DNA of 64,000 nucleotides from Casuarius casuarius. Lineage: Eukaryota > Chordata > Aves > Casuariiformes > Casuariidae. This document shows, in pieces, positions 50,901-61,400 of this stretch. The stretch covers positions 3,599,423-3,663,422 of the forward strand of contig PTFA01000042.1 of assembly GCA_003342895.1 (NCBI GenBank), written 5' to 3'. The notes below the pieces were generated by a model. That model saw only the letters and a list, made by a program, of their open reading frames with translations, ran no database searches and was not told the origin of the DNA. The first letter of the stretch is position 1. Each line of letters starts with the position of its first letter. Position numbers and translations under genes: made by a program.

Positions 50901-53900
50901 CATGTTTGGAAGCAGCAGCAAGTAATTTGAGGACTTGAAGTTTCTTTGGGCTAGCCTTTTCTTCTGCTGGACGAGCTGTGCTCTTTGCACCTTCACAAGA
51001 CTCGCAAACTAGATACCACACTATAGATCATTTCAATCATCTACTAACTCAGACTATTTTCTCCACATTTGACTAGTTAAAACCAATCTAGTTATGTACA
51101 TCTCTGACAAATGCTATTTGAATTTTGCCAGCCTTTTGTCTTTACAAGTGGTACAGCATGACAATATAGCACAAGAGTCTGGCTGTTCGAAGCAAAACAA
51201 GACAGCACTAGAACATGAAGCATCAGGGAGAAGGCTGACATACTGCGAGTCTGAAAAGAGGACCTGAAGCAATTAGGAAATGCCAAGAACAGGAGGCACA
51301 AGCACAAAAGGACGGTGAAGAAAAGCTGACCTAAATACTGTATTGCTTTGCTAACAGGCTTTAATTAGTACAAGCAATTAGGTTATTGCATCAAAAATGA
51401 GTACGGCTGAACTATAAGCAGCAAGGACAATCCCAAACACATGAACTCCTTTATTTAGTAAGGCCAATCTCCTACCATACAGCAACAACCTATTCTCAAG
51501 CTATTACCTACATAGTTTCACACAGAAAGGTTGTATGTATTTGGGGCAAATGGGAGAATAATGGCTTGAAGTTAAGTCTCAGTTTTTCTTCTAACATTCA
51601 ACATCTCCTAAGAATTAAAGGACAACTCAAAAACACTTTCTAACACAAACCCTTCAAAAATCACTAGCTTTGGACAGAGGGGAGTGTCAATAAAAGATGC
51701 TATATTTTTTACTTAAACTGTTCATATTACATACTATGAGATTACATTTGAGGTTACATTTCAAGTCAATGTGCATGGGGAAGCCTACTACATCTCTTCT
51801 GAAGAGTAGCTCCCTTGTTCCTTTTTGTCTGAAACTTGAGTCCTCTCTAAATAAAAAGCTGTCAGCATACTTGTACTTCCAAGAAGTACAAATCAAAGAA
51901 CTAAAATAAGCTAAGATGTTCAAATACGTATGAACATCATAGCCAACATGCAACTTATGACAAAGCTTTGTCTTGTATTTGAAAACGTTACATGATATGA
52001 CTTAATATTAACTAGTACAGTTTTCAGTCTGTATCAAAAGAGGTTCATTTAGCTTTAATACCACAAAATTAGAGGTGCAAGGAAAGTCACCACTGGAATT
52101 AAACTTCAATTATGACAATGGAATAACTTACAATCAATTGCTTTCACAGATCTTTTACCTCCACATTTACTAGGGGCTCCACATGGCTTCATTGCGTGAT
52201 GATAAAACCTCAAAAGATGGAACTATGCTAGTAGAGTTCTACAAATAATTGTTCATCTAAAAAGAATATTCACTTAGTGAAAGACCAGTGTATTACGTGA
52301 AACAGGGATAGAGAAGTGAGGTACATATACTAAACTGCAACCAGTAACATTCTTGTGAGAATATTACCTCGGTTTCATGACCTCAAATAAGCTCTTTAGC
52401 TTTCTGTTGTCAGTTCCTTACTATTCAAACATGCACATGAAGCCACCAGAAAGATGGAAACTTTCAAAGCTTAAGTCTCAATTAAGATGACCATGTGCAT
52501 CAGCTGATCCAACAGCACAGTCCTTTGTTTCTGTAGTTCCTGGGCAGAGTTATCTGAGTCTGGCGGCTGAGGACTGGAACAATCAACAATATGAAATCAT
52601 GCTGAGCAGCTAGGAAAATTGAAAGGTGTATTTAACTGGGCAAGCTGGGATCTACAGAATGTTTGAATTGTGCTATGCATAGCTTTCAGAGTAATGCTCA
52701 GAACAGTCTAATGCCATTTAGAAAGGCTTAATATTTCTCTAGTCTAGTTCTCTAATATTTCTGTAGTTCGATATCCACTATACACCCACAGACTTAAGCT
52801 TTTCACTATTTTGGTAGAGCGGGAGTCCACGTTCACTTGGTTACCCAACAAGATGCCTTAGTTTCTTCTCAGATTCCATTTTCCACATCACAGGCCCTTA
52901 CTTTTAGAACTAAGCATATACATTTGGCAGTGTTAAGATTCCTATTAAGTTCACGTAAGCCATATTTACTAAATATTCCTGAGAGTTTTCTACCACTTCT
53001 GCTACTCAAAAAGCCTGTTAGACACAACTAACTAGTCATTAGATGCTTTAAAACTGTAATACTCAGATTTACTAGAAAATCTGCTTTTTTTTTTTTTTTT
53101 TAAAGGGGGTTCTTCTGGACCAATTCTGACTTAAGTGTATTTCACAATCACTTGTCATTAAAAGCCTTAATTGACATTAACTATGGCACCATTCTTTGAT
53201 AATTAAAAGACATGTAGGCTGGAAGGGCTGAAAAACGCAGTGTACAATCTCAAATTAACTGCCACAGTTATTCCAGTTATCCTGTTTAGGTTTTCTACAT
53301 AAAGTACATCGCTGGTTGCGCCAGTCCCCTCATTCCCCCAGCGTTCCAGAGTTTATTAAATGAGCCTCAATGGCTCAGAACTCTCCATCCAACTTCAAAC
53401 AAACACACACACTCCTGAATGCAGATTTTCTATTCCTACACACTTAAACACAGTTTTGGTGTAGTAAGCTTTATTTTGATATTACAGAACTGTTATATTT
53501 GGAGCCATTTTATTGCCTTTTGTGTTTTTAAATCCCAATCAAGAAGGAAAAGCATCCTATCTTTATCTCTAAATCTTGTTAGTCTTTTTGGTCCAAGAAT
53601 TAGCAAACTTGGTTTAGACCCGCAGTTTAAAGTAATTTGTTTTTATGTTTTCTCAAATAAAGTGTGGACAAAATAAAGCTCTTCTGTTTGCTGAGTTGGC
53701 CTTTAGCTTCTCCAGTTTGTAAAGATTATAAATAATTAATATAGAAACTCCTTACTGTTTATCACAGTGTTATTTTAATCAACTTCCTTTTAAAAAGCAG
53801 TAACAATGAGAGACTTGCATAATGCATAACTATTTTACAAATTTTATGTCCAACTTTTCCCAATTAAAAAAAACAATTAATATAGAAGCAAAGAGCAACT

Positions 53901-56900
53901 ACAAATAATAAAGTTGCTGGTTACTCAATACCCAGTAGTAAAAAGCTTTTAGGAAGTGAAAGAACTTCAGCTTAGCACAGGGGATTGTTCCAAACAATGA
54001 AAACATTTGAATTCAGCTGGATTTAACATAGCAGATGGTTAACTGAAAACAACTGTTTTTGTAGAAATGAATGGAGAGCAGCTAATTATAAGATGCATCC
54101 TCTAAAGATATTTGTGTAACTCATATCACTCTTTTCTGCCCTTTTATGGAGAAGCTTAATTGACTACATCTTGTTTCTGCTCTTGTAACTTACATGTACT
54201 TTAACTAAATGCTGGTCAAACACAAAAGTGTATGATGGTGGTAAAACTTGTATAATTATCATCTAGCCTTTGCTAGTATTTATCTTTTGCTGAAAACTAT
54301 TACTGGTATAAAACAAGAATAAGTGTAGCAGAACTAATTCAGGTCAATAACACAACTTTTGCATGGAATATTTAGGCTATGACTGTAGTCACTTTAATCT
54401 AGCAAAAATTCAAACTGCCACTAAAAGATGCAGTCTTATCACCTTTCTTGTGCTAATGTAATCCTCACATAGCTACAGAACTGATTCAACAGATTTCATG
54501 CGCGTTGTTTTTTGTTTCATTTTTGTTTTTTTGAGTATCCATCCAGCCAAACACTGTCCAGGTCCCTGATGTGCCTTACTGTATAGCCAATAATGTCAGC
54601 AAAACAGAGCCAGCAGAAATTGAATGATTAGGAAAGAGAGTGGCATTATGGAGTTATGCTGGATTAATCATGGCTTCAGGCAACATTAATCAAGGCATTC
54701 AATGTTTAAGTCATGACATAGAAAGCTCAATATGTTTTAGCAGGGTTTTTTTGTGCTGCTGTATTAAACTGTTATAGGCATAACAAAGAGACTACTATAC
54801 CAGTGCATAAATTTAGACATCACCTTCCTTCATATCCCAATGCAGTCTAAAATAAATTAGGAAAACAAAGAAAACTCACAATAAGTAGCCTTATTGCCTT
54901 CGGATGAATAGCTAGACAGTTACATTGGGGTGAACTATGATCTTTTTTAAAGGAATCCCTTCATTTTCAAGTACCATTAATGAAAGTACTGAAGCTATTA
55001 TTAGCATAGCTGATGTCACCGAAGTGTACAGCAATCACAAAATTTCTACAAAAAGAAAAGCTGAATACATTCCATGCTTAATTAAAGAGAAATTTGTAAC
55101 TCCTTGTCTGTGCCTAGGGAATTTCTATCAATAATTCATGTTGTATTTCTAGCGCACAGCTCTTTCATCATTGTGTTTTCACATCACTCATATCTCCAAA
55201 TTTCAGATCTAGTCAATGAACTAAAATTATAAACCTTTTCACTTGGAGTTAAAATAGAAGCAAACAAACAATACTGACAGATACACTTACTATAAAGTCT
55301 TATTTAATTTTGACTTAAAGACAGAAGACATATCCCTTCCAGGTACTAAAACATATCCAGTTCACAGTGATTTAAAGCAAGTCAAGTGGAAAAACTGAAG
55401 ACAGGCACAGCATTATGATACTGAAATAACCAAGACCATTCAAAAACATGTATTAATAGAACAATGCGAAAGATGCAGAAAGCCTTTATCCTTTTAGGTG
55501 TGGCATCAAAGTGGTATGTTATTCATAAAATGATAATTTAGCTTGAGAATCATTTTCTAGATAATTTGACAATTGCAAAACAGATGCTCAATAACTTCCA
55601 TTCAAATTTGTTTAAAGCAGTTTTTCATCATTAAAAATATTCAAGAAATTGAAATGTGCTTTATACGCTGTAACAGACAAACTACTAATGTATGGGAAAA
55701 GCTGCATGAAAATAATTCCAGGTATGGTGGGAGCATGTGGCCAAATAGATATCCCCAAAATTGGACCTGAAAACTTCCGATTGAATAGTATTATATTTTC
55801 TTAATATATTTCTTAAGAACTGCTCTTGTTGAATTTTTCCGCAATGAAAAAAAGCCACAGCATTTATTTTTTTTTCCTTTTGACATAGCTGCAAAATTTG
55901 AAGTAAGTACAAACACTTTATCACTGTCAACCACTGCATGATTGAAAAAAAAGAAAAAAGAAAAAAAGAAAACCTCAAGAGTTCCATCTCCTCCCTAATG
56001 AAAAAATTAGGTCTGCTCTTGCCTAAATACTGTATCTAAGAGGAGATTTCTCATCAGGTACAAATAACAGCCTAAGACATTTTCACATTTCTTTGCATGC
56101 ATGAGCATGAGAACAGTTACAACATTAATATAAAAACATGTGGTAGCATCTGTATGTATCAAGCATCAATACTGTTGCAGTACAGAAATAACCTATAGAC
56201 TAATGTAGCATCAACTGTGGGTAACTCCAAACTTTCACATTTGAGAGGGCCCCACTGCTTCCTTCCTCCCTTGAAACTTTGCTGTCCTCCCCAAAGACAC
56301 ATTAGCAGCACTTACATGGTATTGCCGCTCTGGCTATGGGAAAAAGGAGGATCAAAACCGAGCCTTATTCAAAGAAGTGTCAGAGCAGAACACAGCTGTG
56401 CTACATGAGGCCAGTGAGAACTGTCCTGAGGAGGAACCTACAGGGGAATAATGCAGAGGGAGCGGAAGGAAGAAAAACTGGACTGAAAAGGGCTGGGAGG
56501 AGAAGGAAAGTTCCCCACAANCTGTTGGTTCTCTGCAGTATCAAGTCAGCTAGGGAGCAAACAGTTAGCAAAGGTACAGAGACACTTTTTCTCTCACAAA
56601 GAGCCCCCACTCAAAGCTCCTCAGGACTCTCTCAGCCCAGCAAAATATCTCAGCTAAGCAGCATGACAGTACTTGATATTCAGATAACACTTGCCTGTCA
56701 TTAGTGCTACACTGAAGGTCCACAGGTATTACTGAAACAATGACTCACTGAAACAGGAGGTCAACAAATCAATCTGAGAAAGCTTTGCACAGGGGCAGGG
56801 GTAAAACTTTCCCCTAATACGATGTTAAAAAGTATCAGCCTATGTAAGTCGTGAGCCCTCCAAAGGCTCTATTCACAGCACAATCAGGACAGCATAGTCT

Positions 56901-57494
56901 CCTGGTACGCACCAGCACACTTGACGACAGAAGAGAACGGACGCGAAACAGAAAACTTTCATTCAAAGAAAGAAACAAAAAGGTGAGCAATTTTGCCTGC
57001 CAAGGAAGCATCCCCGTGCTTCAGAGCAGTTCAAAAGCATGATGCCAGTACCCCCTGCCGGCAAGCCCCAGCGGAAAGCCAGGAGCCGGGACAGAGCCTC
57101 CAGCCGCCGGCGGCCAGACCCAGCCCCCGCCGCGCCCACGGCCGAGCCGACGGCAGCCACCGGGACCCGCAGTCCCCTCTGCGGCCGCGCCCGCCTCCAC
57201 GGCACCCCTCCCGCTCCGGCTCGGGCGCCAAGGAACCAAGAGGGGCTTCGAGGCGCTCCCCCGCCTACCGCGGGGACGCCGAGGGGGAGCTCTGGCCCGC
57301 TAACGGCCGCCACGGCAGGAGCCGCTCGGTGAGAGGTTTCGGTTGGACCGTTAGGCGGGGCCAGGAGGCGCTCGCGCTGGGGCGGGGCCGGGGGGTGGGG
57401 GTGGGGGGCAGCCCCGCGCGCGCGCGGCCGCACTCACCCCACAGTGATAGACCTTGTTGGCCCGCTTGATCTTGATGTCCAGCGCAGTGCCCAT
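32900..57494 (-). CDS. VPS26C: VPS26C (DSCR3), Retriever/Commander subunit, complete in eight exons
   Basis: VPS26C is the arrestin-fold subunit of Retriever (with VPS35L and VPS29). Retriever is part of the endosomal Commander assembly that, with SNX17, returns integrins and other cargo to the cell surface. The eight exons (57+144+150+81+75+151+153+83 bases) join in phase to 894 bases, exactly 297 residues plus stop, the same length as the human protein. The N-terminus [17 protein letters not shown] and the segments [14 protein letters not shown] and [14 protein letters not shown] identify it. It fits the Vps26 family of two beta-sandwich domains. It is convergent with TTC3, as in human 21q22. 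All junctions are GT-AG and I see no break. Confidence 0.97.
32983..34678 (-). other. VPS26C: VPS26C intron 7
   Basis: 1.7 kb of AT-rich intron with short TATAATAATA repeats near 33620-33640. No other feature seen. Confidence 0.7.
34679..34831 (-). CDS. VPS26C: VPS26C exon 7
   Basis: 153 bases, phase 1 to phase 1, acceptor TTTCACCAG and donor GTAAGT. It encodes [20 protein letters not shown] and then a Pro/Phe-rich segment ending TNFKV, a very conserved part of the family. Confidence 0.97.
35173..35323 (-). CDS. VPS26C: VPS26C exon 6
   Basis: 151 bases, entered in phase 0 and left in phase 1 (donor GTAAGT). It encodes [20 protein letters not shown], then [20 protein letters not shown] and onward: the start of the second arrestin-like sandwich. 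Confidence 0.96.
35324..40539 (-). other. VPS26C: VPS26C intron 5 containing a CR1 insertion
   Basis: 5.2 kb, of which about 2.1 kb (37.8-39.9 kb) is a CR1 retrotransposon on the opposite strand. The remainder shows no recognisable feature. Confidence 0.75.
37800..39907 (+). mobile_element. CR1 LINE retrotransposon, 5'-truncated, degraded
   Basis: Translated fragments match the CR1 ORF2 protein: [15 protein letters not shown] near 38080-38130, then reverse-transcriptase pieces including [10 protein letters not shown] at about 39031-39060, whose F-A-D-D is the catalytic motif. The 3' end (near 39840-39907) has the CR1 signature of 'GGTCCCTTCCAACATCAAGG' followed by a degenerate ATTCTGTGAT repeat. 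The frame is broken by stops and shifts, so the copy is dead. An A-rich AAAC run sits at about 39676-39718. The 5' limit is approximate. Its strand is antisense to VPS26C. Confidence 0.9.
40540..40614 (-). CDS. VPS26C: VPS26C exon 5
   Basis: 75 bases, phase 0 at both ends, donor GTAAGT. It encodes [20 protein letters not shown] and QNVKE. The acceptor TGTAG (AG at 40616-40615) was chosen over a CAG six bases inside because it keeps the family length (HS-x2-Q-x-G-K). Confidence 0.93.
40615..43133 (-). other. VPS26C: VPS26C intron 4
   Basis: 2.5 kb, AT-rich. No gene or repeat recognised. Confidence 0.65.
43134..43214 (-). CDS. VPS26C: VPS26C exon 4
   Basis: 81 bases, phase 0 at both ends, acceptor TTGCCAG and donor GTAAGA. 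It encodes [20 protein letters not shown] and EFIVHSL. Confidence 0.96.
43215..47757 (-). other. VPS26C: VPS26C intron 3
   Basis: 4.5 kb. It contains a C-run followed by (AC)n at 43859-43881. Several ORFs of 60-95 codons on both strands have no recognisable product. Confidence 0.65.
43859..43881 (+). repeat. C run followed by (AC)n
   Basis: Eight C followed by about eight AC units, in VPS26C intron 3. Confidence 0.75.
47758..47907 (-). CDS. VPS26C: VPS26C exon 3
   Basis: 150 bases, phase 0 at both ends, donor GTAAGG. It encodes [20 protein letters not shown], then [10 protein letters not shown] and the motif [11 protein letters not shown], typical of Vps26-family proteins. Confidence 0.97.
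47908..49922 (-). other. VPS26C: VPS26C intron 2
   Basis: 2 kb, AT-rich, with a 13-base C tract at 49161-49173. Nothing else recognised. Confidence 0.65.
49923..50066 (-). CDS. VPS26C: VPS26C exon 2
   Basis: 144 bases, phase 0 at both ends, acceptor CTCTTAG and donor GTAAGA. It encodes [20 protein letters not shown] and [20 protein letters not shown] and onward. Confidence 0.97.
50067..57437 (-). other. VPS26C: VPS26C intron 1
   Basis: 7.4 kb. The promoter-proximal 400 bases belong to the CpG island and include a G-rich tract at 57379-57408. The rest is AT-rich with no recognised gene. Base 56521 is an ambiguous N. Confidence 0.65.
57379..57408 (+). other. G-quadruplex-forming tract
   Basis: Five or more runs of at least four G separated by 1-2 bases, starting 30 bases before VPS26C exon 1 in + coordinates (that is, early in intron 1). 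The G-rich strand is the template strand for VPS26C. Confidence 0.55.
57438..57494 (-). CDS. VPS26C: VPS26C exon 1 (start codon)
   Basis: ATG at 57494-57492 within the CpG island, in the context GCCGCCGCGATGG with G at +4. It encodes [19 protein letters not shown] and ends at donor GTGAGT in phase 0. The start matches the N-terminus of the family. Confidence 0.96.
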
Positions 57495-57511
57495 CGCGGC
57501 GGCCGCGCGCT

Positions 57512-57560
57512 GTCACGTGGCCGCGCTGGCCCCCGCAGCCCCTCCTCCCGGTCACGTGAC
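57512..57560. promoter_or_regulatory. VPS26C: Two CACGTG E-boxes (CLEAR-like) upstream of VPS26C
   Basis: GTCACGTGGC at 57512-57521 and the perfect palindrome GTCACGTGAC at 57551-57560, 39 bases apart. They begin 18 and 57 bases upstream of the VPS26C start codon. GTCACGTGAC is the published CLEAR consensus bound by TFEB/TFE3; USF and MITF bind the same core. Confidence 0.6.
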
Positions 57561-57734
57561 CTCGCCCGCCAGGAGGAATTCCGCCCTGGTCGTCCTCTTC
57601 CGCCCGCGCCCAGGCGGGGAGGGGAGGGGAATGGATGGAAGAGGGGGAATTCTTTCCCATGAACATCCGGGTCACCCGCGGCGCCATTTCTCAGGTGGTG
57701 ACGCCAGTTACCGTTCTGCTCCGCCCGCTCCCCG

Positions 57735-57748
57735 GTAGTCATAGCAAC
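57735..57748. promoter_or_regulatory. RFX-like X-box
   Basis: GTAGTCATAGCAAC matches 11 of 14 positions of the symmetric RFX site GTTGCCATGGCAAC. The right half is perfect and the left half weak. Confidence 0.35.
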
Positions 57749-57883
57749 AGGAAGGGGTTGCGGCCACAACTGTGGGGAGGGTGGAGGTCTTCCCGTCAGG
57801 CACGCGGAGCCTTGCCGCCGCGGCGGGGCCGAAGGGGGGGGGGGTGGAGCCGAGAAGCCGGTGACGCGAGACACACTCTGAGG

Positions 57884-57979
57884 ACTACAGGTCCCAGCAT
57901 GCTGGAGCATGGCCCGCTGGGATCCGCCGGGCTTGCTGCCAGGGAGGGAGAAGCCGCCGGGCACGCTGGGACTTGTAGG
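57884..57979. promoter_or_regulatory. Inverted pair of ZNF143/THAP11-like motifs
   Basis: ACTACAGGTCCCAGCATGC at 57884-57902 on the + strand, and CCTACAAGTCCCAGCGTGC on the - strand at 57961-57979. Both match the extended ZNF143 (SBS) consensus ACTACAANTCCCAGNATGC closely. Confidence 0.6.
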
Positions 57980-58015
57980 AGGCGGCCGCGGGGACGTGGT
58001 GGGCGCTTGCGTTGC

Positions 58016-58027
58016 TGCGCATGCGCA
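58016..58027. promoter_or_regulatory. NRF1 site
   Basis: TGCGCATGCGCA is a perfect 12-base palindrome and an exact match to the NRF1 consensus. A second, near match (GGCGCGTGCGCA) lies at 58071-58082. Confidence 0.6.
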
Positions 58028-58420
58028 GGCCCCCTCAGCCGTAACGGTCGTGCTGAATGCGCGGGGGCCTGGCGCGTGCGCAGCCGTTGCTCCGGAGCGG
58101 CGCGCGGCGGCTGTTGGGGGAAGTGGGGGTTACCGCGGGTGGGGGTGGCTGCTCGCCTGTTGGGGTAGTGCGCGTGGGCTTGGTGAATCTCGGGAACGGA
58201 CAGATGGACAGGCGGTCACCGTGCATTGATATCGGAGAGACCACGTAGCCAGGCGTGTCTTCCGCGTTTTTAACGGTGGTGGTGGTTGTGTCGGATGGCA
58301 GTCCGCCCCGTTCCGCGGCTTGGCCGGGGCACCCTGGAGGTGGCAGCTCGCCTCCCGCCCGTGCTTGGCCTCGCTGCGACGCTGCAGGTTGACGCTTCCT
58401 CTTCGGCCCCTGTGTCCGAG

Positions 58421-61400
58421 GCGGCTCCATTTCTGTGCTGTGGTAAAACCAAGAGGTCATAAGCATTTGTGTATTAACCGCTACAATAACAGCAGAGGAG
58501 AAGGAAAGGCTGAGCATCAACAGCAACAGTCTGTAAATGTATACTCCTGCCTACATTGAAGGTGATTAACTACAGTCATAAGAATGTAAAAAGTGTATGT
58601 ATTTGAGGGCTGAATTTGTCTCCGTTATAATTACACATATGATTCAGCATATTGTGTTTCATAACACATTCCAGCATCTGGTCTCAAAATTTCAACTTTG
58701 ATGAATTTAAAAAAGCAATGCCTTGTAAAATATGCAGTGAGTTAACCTGCCTTTCTTACACTTAAAAAACTGGAGCAAAGAAATACCTGATCTGGAAGAT
58801 ATTATAGGTGAACAGCTAATGTGTGTGGTCACATTTTAGCACTGAGAGAAGTAGTTCAGTGTGACAGATGTGGACTGCAGACAATTCCTGTGATTTCAGT
58901 GGGACTGAATTTGTTCATCAGTGGTATCACAAGCCCCAAAGGAAATCTGTGCAGCGTTGTTTTGAATTTAAATGCTGTATCTAAACCATAAAGCTGTTAT
59001 TCTTACCATCTTAAAAAGTAAGGGCAGCCATTTAACTGGAATGTTAAAAGCACAAATCTTAACAGCTTAAGAGACTAGCAACAGCATACTCCCATTTTAA
59101 ATGCTGAGAGTTCTTCCATTCACTCCTGAAGAAACTGTAGTTTGTGGAGTGGGGTGTGATAGGCTTCTGTCTTTTGAGTACTATCAGCCAAAGCAAGAGA
59201 ACCACCCAAAGCCTGAACAAAAAAATCTGGAAGTGGACTGTGAAGCTACTGTAAGCTCACTCTGCTGTAACAAATGTGTATAAAGACAGCTTAAAGTCAA
59301 ATTTGTCTCTGAAATTCTGTCTTCCAAGAAATCTTTAGGTGGCCCAAGATAGGCACTCATGGATCTGTTAATTGATGGTGTTACGGATCTTTAAAGCCTC
59401 AATGCTAGAGCCAGTTTTCTTGACCTGAGATTGAAGACTAGTCTTAGCATTTTTTTTATTACTCTTCTCAGTGAAAACAGATTACACGTATGAGTCTTGA
59501 AGACTTTAGAGAATGACTAAACCTTTCAAGAACTCTGAAGTCTGTCTGTTTTAATTTTATTGCCTAATATAAACAATTGCCCTTTTTTTAGAGATTGGTA
59601 TTTAGAAATAATAATCTAAAAATACATTTTTAGCTTCACATAGTTAAAAAAATAAATAAATACAGCCCCTATCAATGCTGGAGGTAACATGACCTAGTAA
59701 CAGCTTGCAGAGAGATCATTCTTAAACAAGAATGAACTCCAGAAATGATAGGGAAGCACTCATAAGTTATATGAAGCAGTGTGCAAGGCTCCAGGTCTGT
59801 GTCCAGTCCTCTCAGCTATGTGAAGCCAAGAATATGAATCTGTCCCATTCCTCCTCATCCGTAGACATGTTTTAATACTAAAACTGATACCGTAAGGAAG
59901 AAGACCACCTCCTCACTGTGCCCGCTTGCAACTTCAGTGCTTATGGAAAGGTTAGCAAAATACAGTATGCACTCCTGTAATTAGCAGCATCTATTGTTTT
60001 GAGAAAAGCTAGATATCTAAGTCATTCCACATTCTATAGAGAATATTTATTTTAAAGACAGAATGAAAGTGCTAAGGGCAAAGAAAAAGGAGCATTTAAC
60101 CTGGATTACTGAATGCTAGCCTTATGCCTCATATAGCTGGTTACTGCTACCAGTTCTGTGAAGTAGGTAAAAGGGAAATAATTTTTTGTATTGTAACCCA
60201 ACAAAGAAGAATTAAAAAGGAAAAAAAAAGTTTGCTAGCCTGTGTAGTTGTCTTCTGAGTATGTAGATTTTCTGCCATCACTTTCATAATCAAGTGTTTA
60301 TCACTCTTAGGAAACTTTTCTAAAGGTACTTCAGTTACTTTTTTCTAGGAACTGAAAGTCCCATGTCCAGAAAAAGCTCCAGCTGGTACAAGCTGCAGCC
60401 GCCCATCTGCCTAGCAACACAGATCATCACAAACAAATCATCGTGGAGCACCCTGACTCCCAATGAATGCCGAGTCCAAATATGGTCTCTGTATTGATAG
60501 CTCAACCCTCTTTGTGCAATTCTTTTTGCCAGCATTAGGTACCTCTTTCATGACCGTGACCTCTGATCCAGTGTATGTTCTGTTGCACTGATGAGGCTGT
60601 TGGCTAAAATAGAGAGACTTGTACATGTCGTCATCGGTGTTTCCAAACGTCTGGACTGAGCTGATACAAGTTACAACCTATTGAGATGCTTTAGCCAATT
60701 CAGAGCTAAATACCAGCATCATCTCTTTGATTCAGCTTTCCAAAATCTGACAGTTATTTTGACTATTATTTTAGTATGCTTTTCCTTTGTGCTTTAACCA
60801 CTTTTATGCCAAGAGTAAAAAAGGGGTTTATCATAGTTAAATACTACTTGAGGGGAAGATCATGAATCAACAGGTGATCATCACTTACATTATTTGTTTT
60901 GGACATGTTACTAATTACAGGCATAACTATAACCCTTTGTAGGACCTGATTTCATCTGATTGATGAAAGTCATAAATTTTCCAGGCCGAATATTCACTTC
61001 ATATGGAATTATTTTGAAAGATTTCAGAAAAAAACAGTTCAACAGTTCAAGCTTTAGAGCAAAGGCTTCCAATTTGGCAGTGACTCCTCATTGTCAGGAG
61101 TATGCTTCTGACCACTTGAAAAATCCACCCCAAATCTGGACAAATGACGAGAGTAAAAATTCTAGGCAGCATTTGGCCAATAGGAGGTCCTTCAGAGAGT
61201 AGTAGCTACATTCTTTTGTTTGCACCGACCATATTCCAAGCTGAATGTGTAGAAGCAACGAAAGGGAAAAAGGAGTAATGGGCTATTCAGGGGAACGTTG
61301 CTCTTCACAGACTCCAGGCCAGAACCCAGCCTACCTATCACCATTCCTCAGCTGTCAGCAAATACCTGTAGTACTCATGGCAAAATGTATGGCTTCTCTC

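Larger units (their letters stand above)
57040..58420. promoter_or_regulatory. VPS26C: CpG-island promoter of VPS26C
   Basis: About 1.4 kb of GC-rich, CpG-dense sequence spans VPS26C exon 1 and its upstream flank, in sharp contrast to the AT-rich DNA on both sides. It contains CACGTG E-boxes, ZNF143/THAP11-like, NRF1-like and RFX-like motifs and no TATA box near exon 1. This is the pattern of a housekeeping promoter, which often fires in both directions. Confidence 0.85.

Noticed and set aside
56963..57469. Opposed 156- and 158-codon ORFs around 57 kb
   Set aside because: Mirror-image open frames on the two strands in GC-rich sequence; no domain and no splice logic.
57434..58526. Long ORFs on both strands (up to 177 codons) in the CpG island
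   Set aside because: They arise from high GC and few stop codons, overlap each other on both strands, and include the known VPS26C exon 1 in another frame. The proteins are low-complexity Arg/Gly/Pro/Ala.
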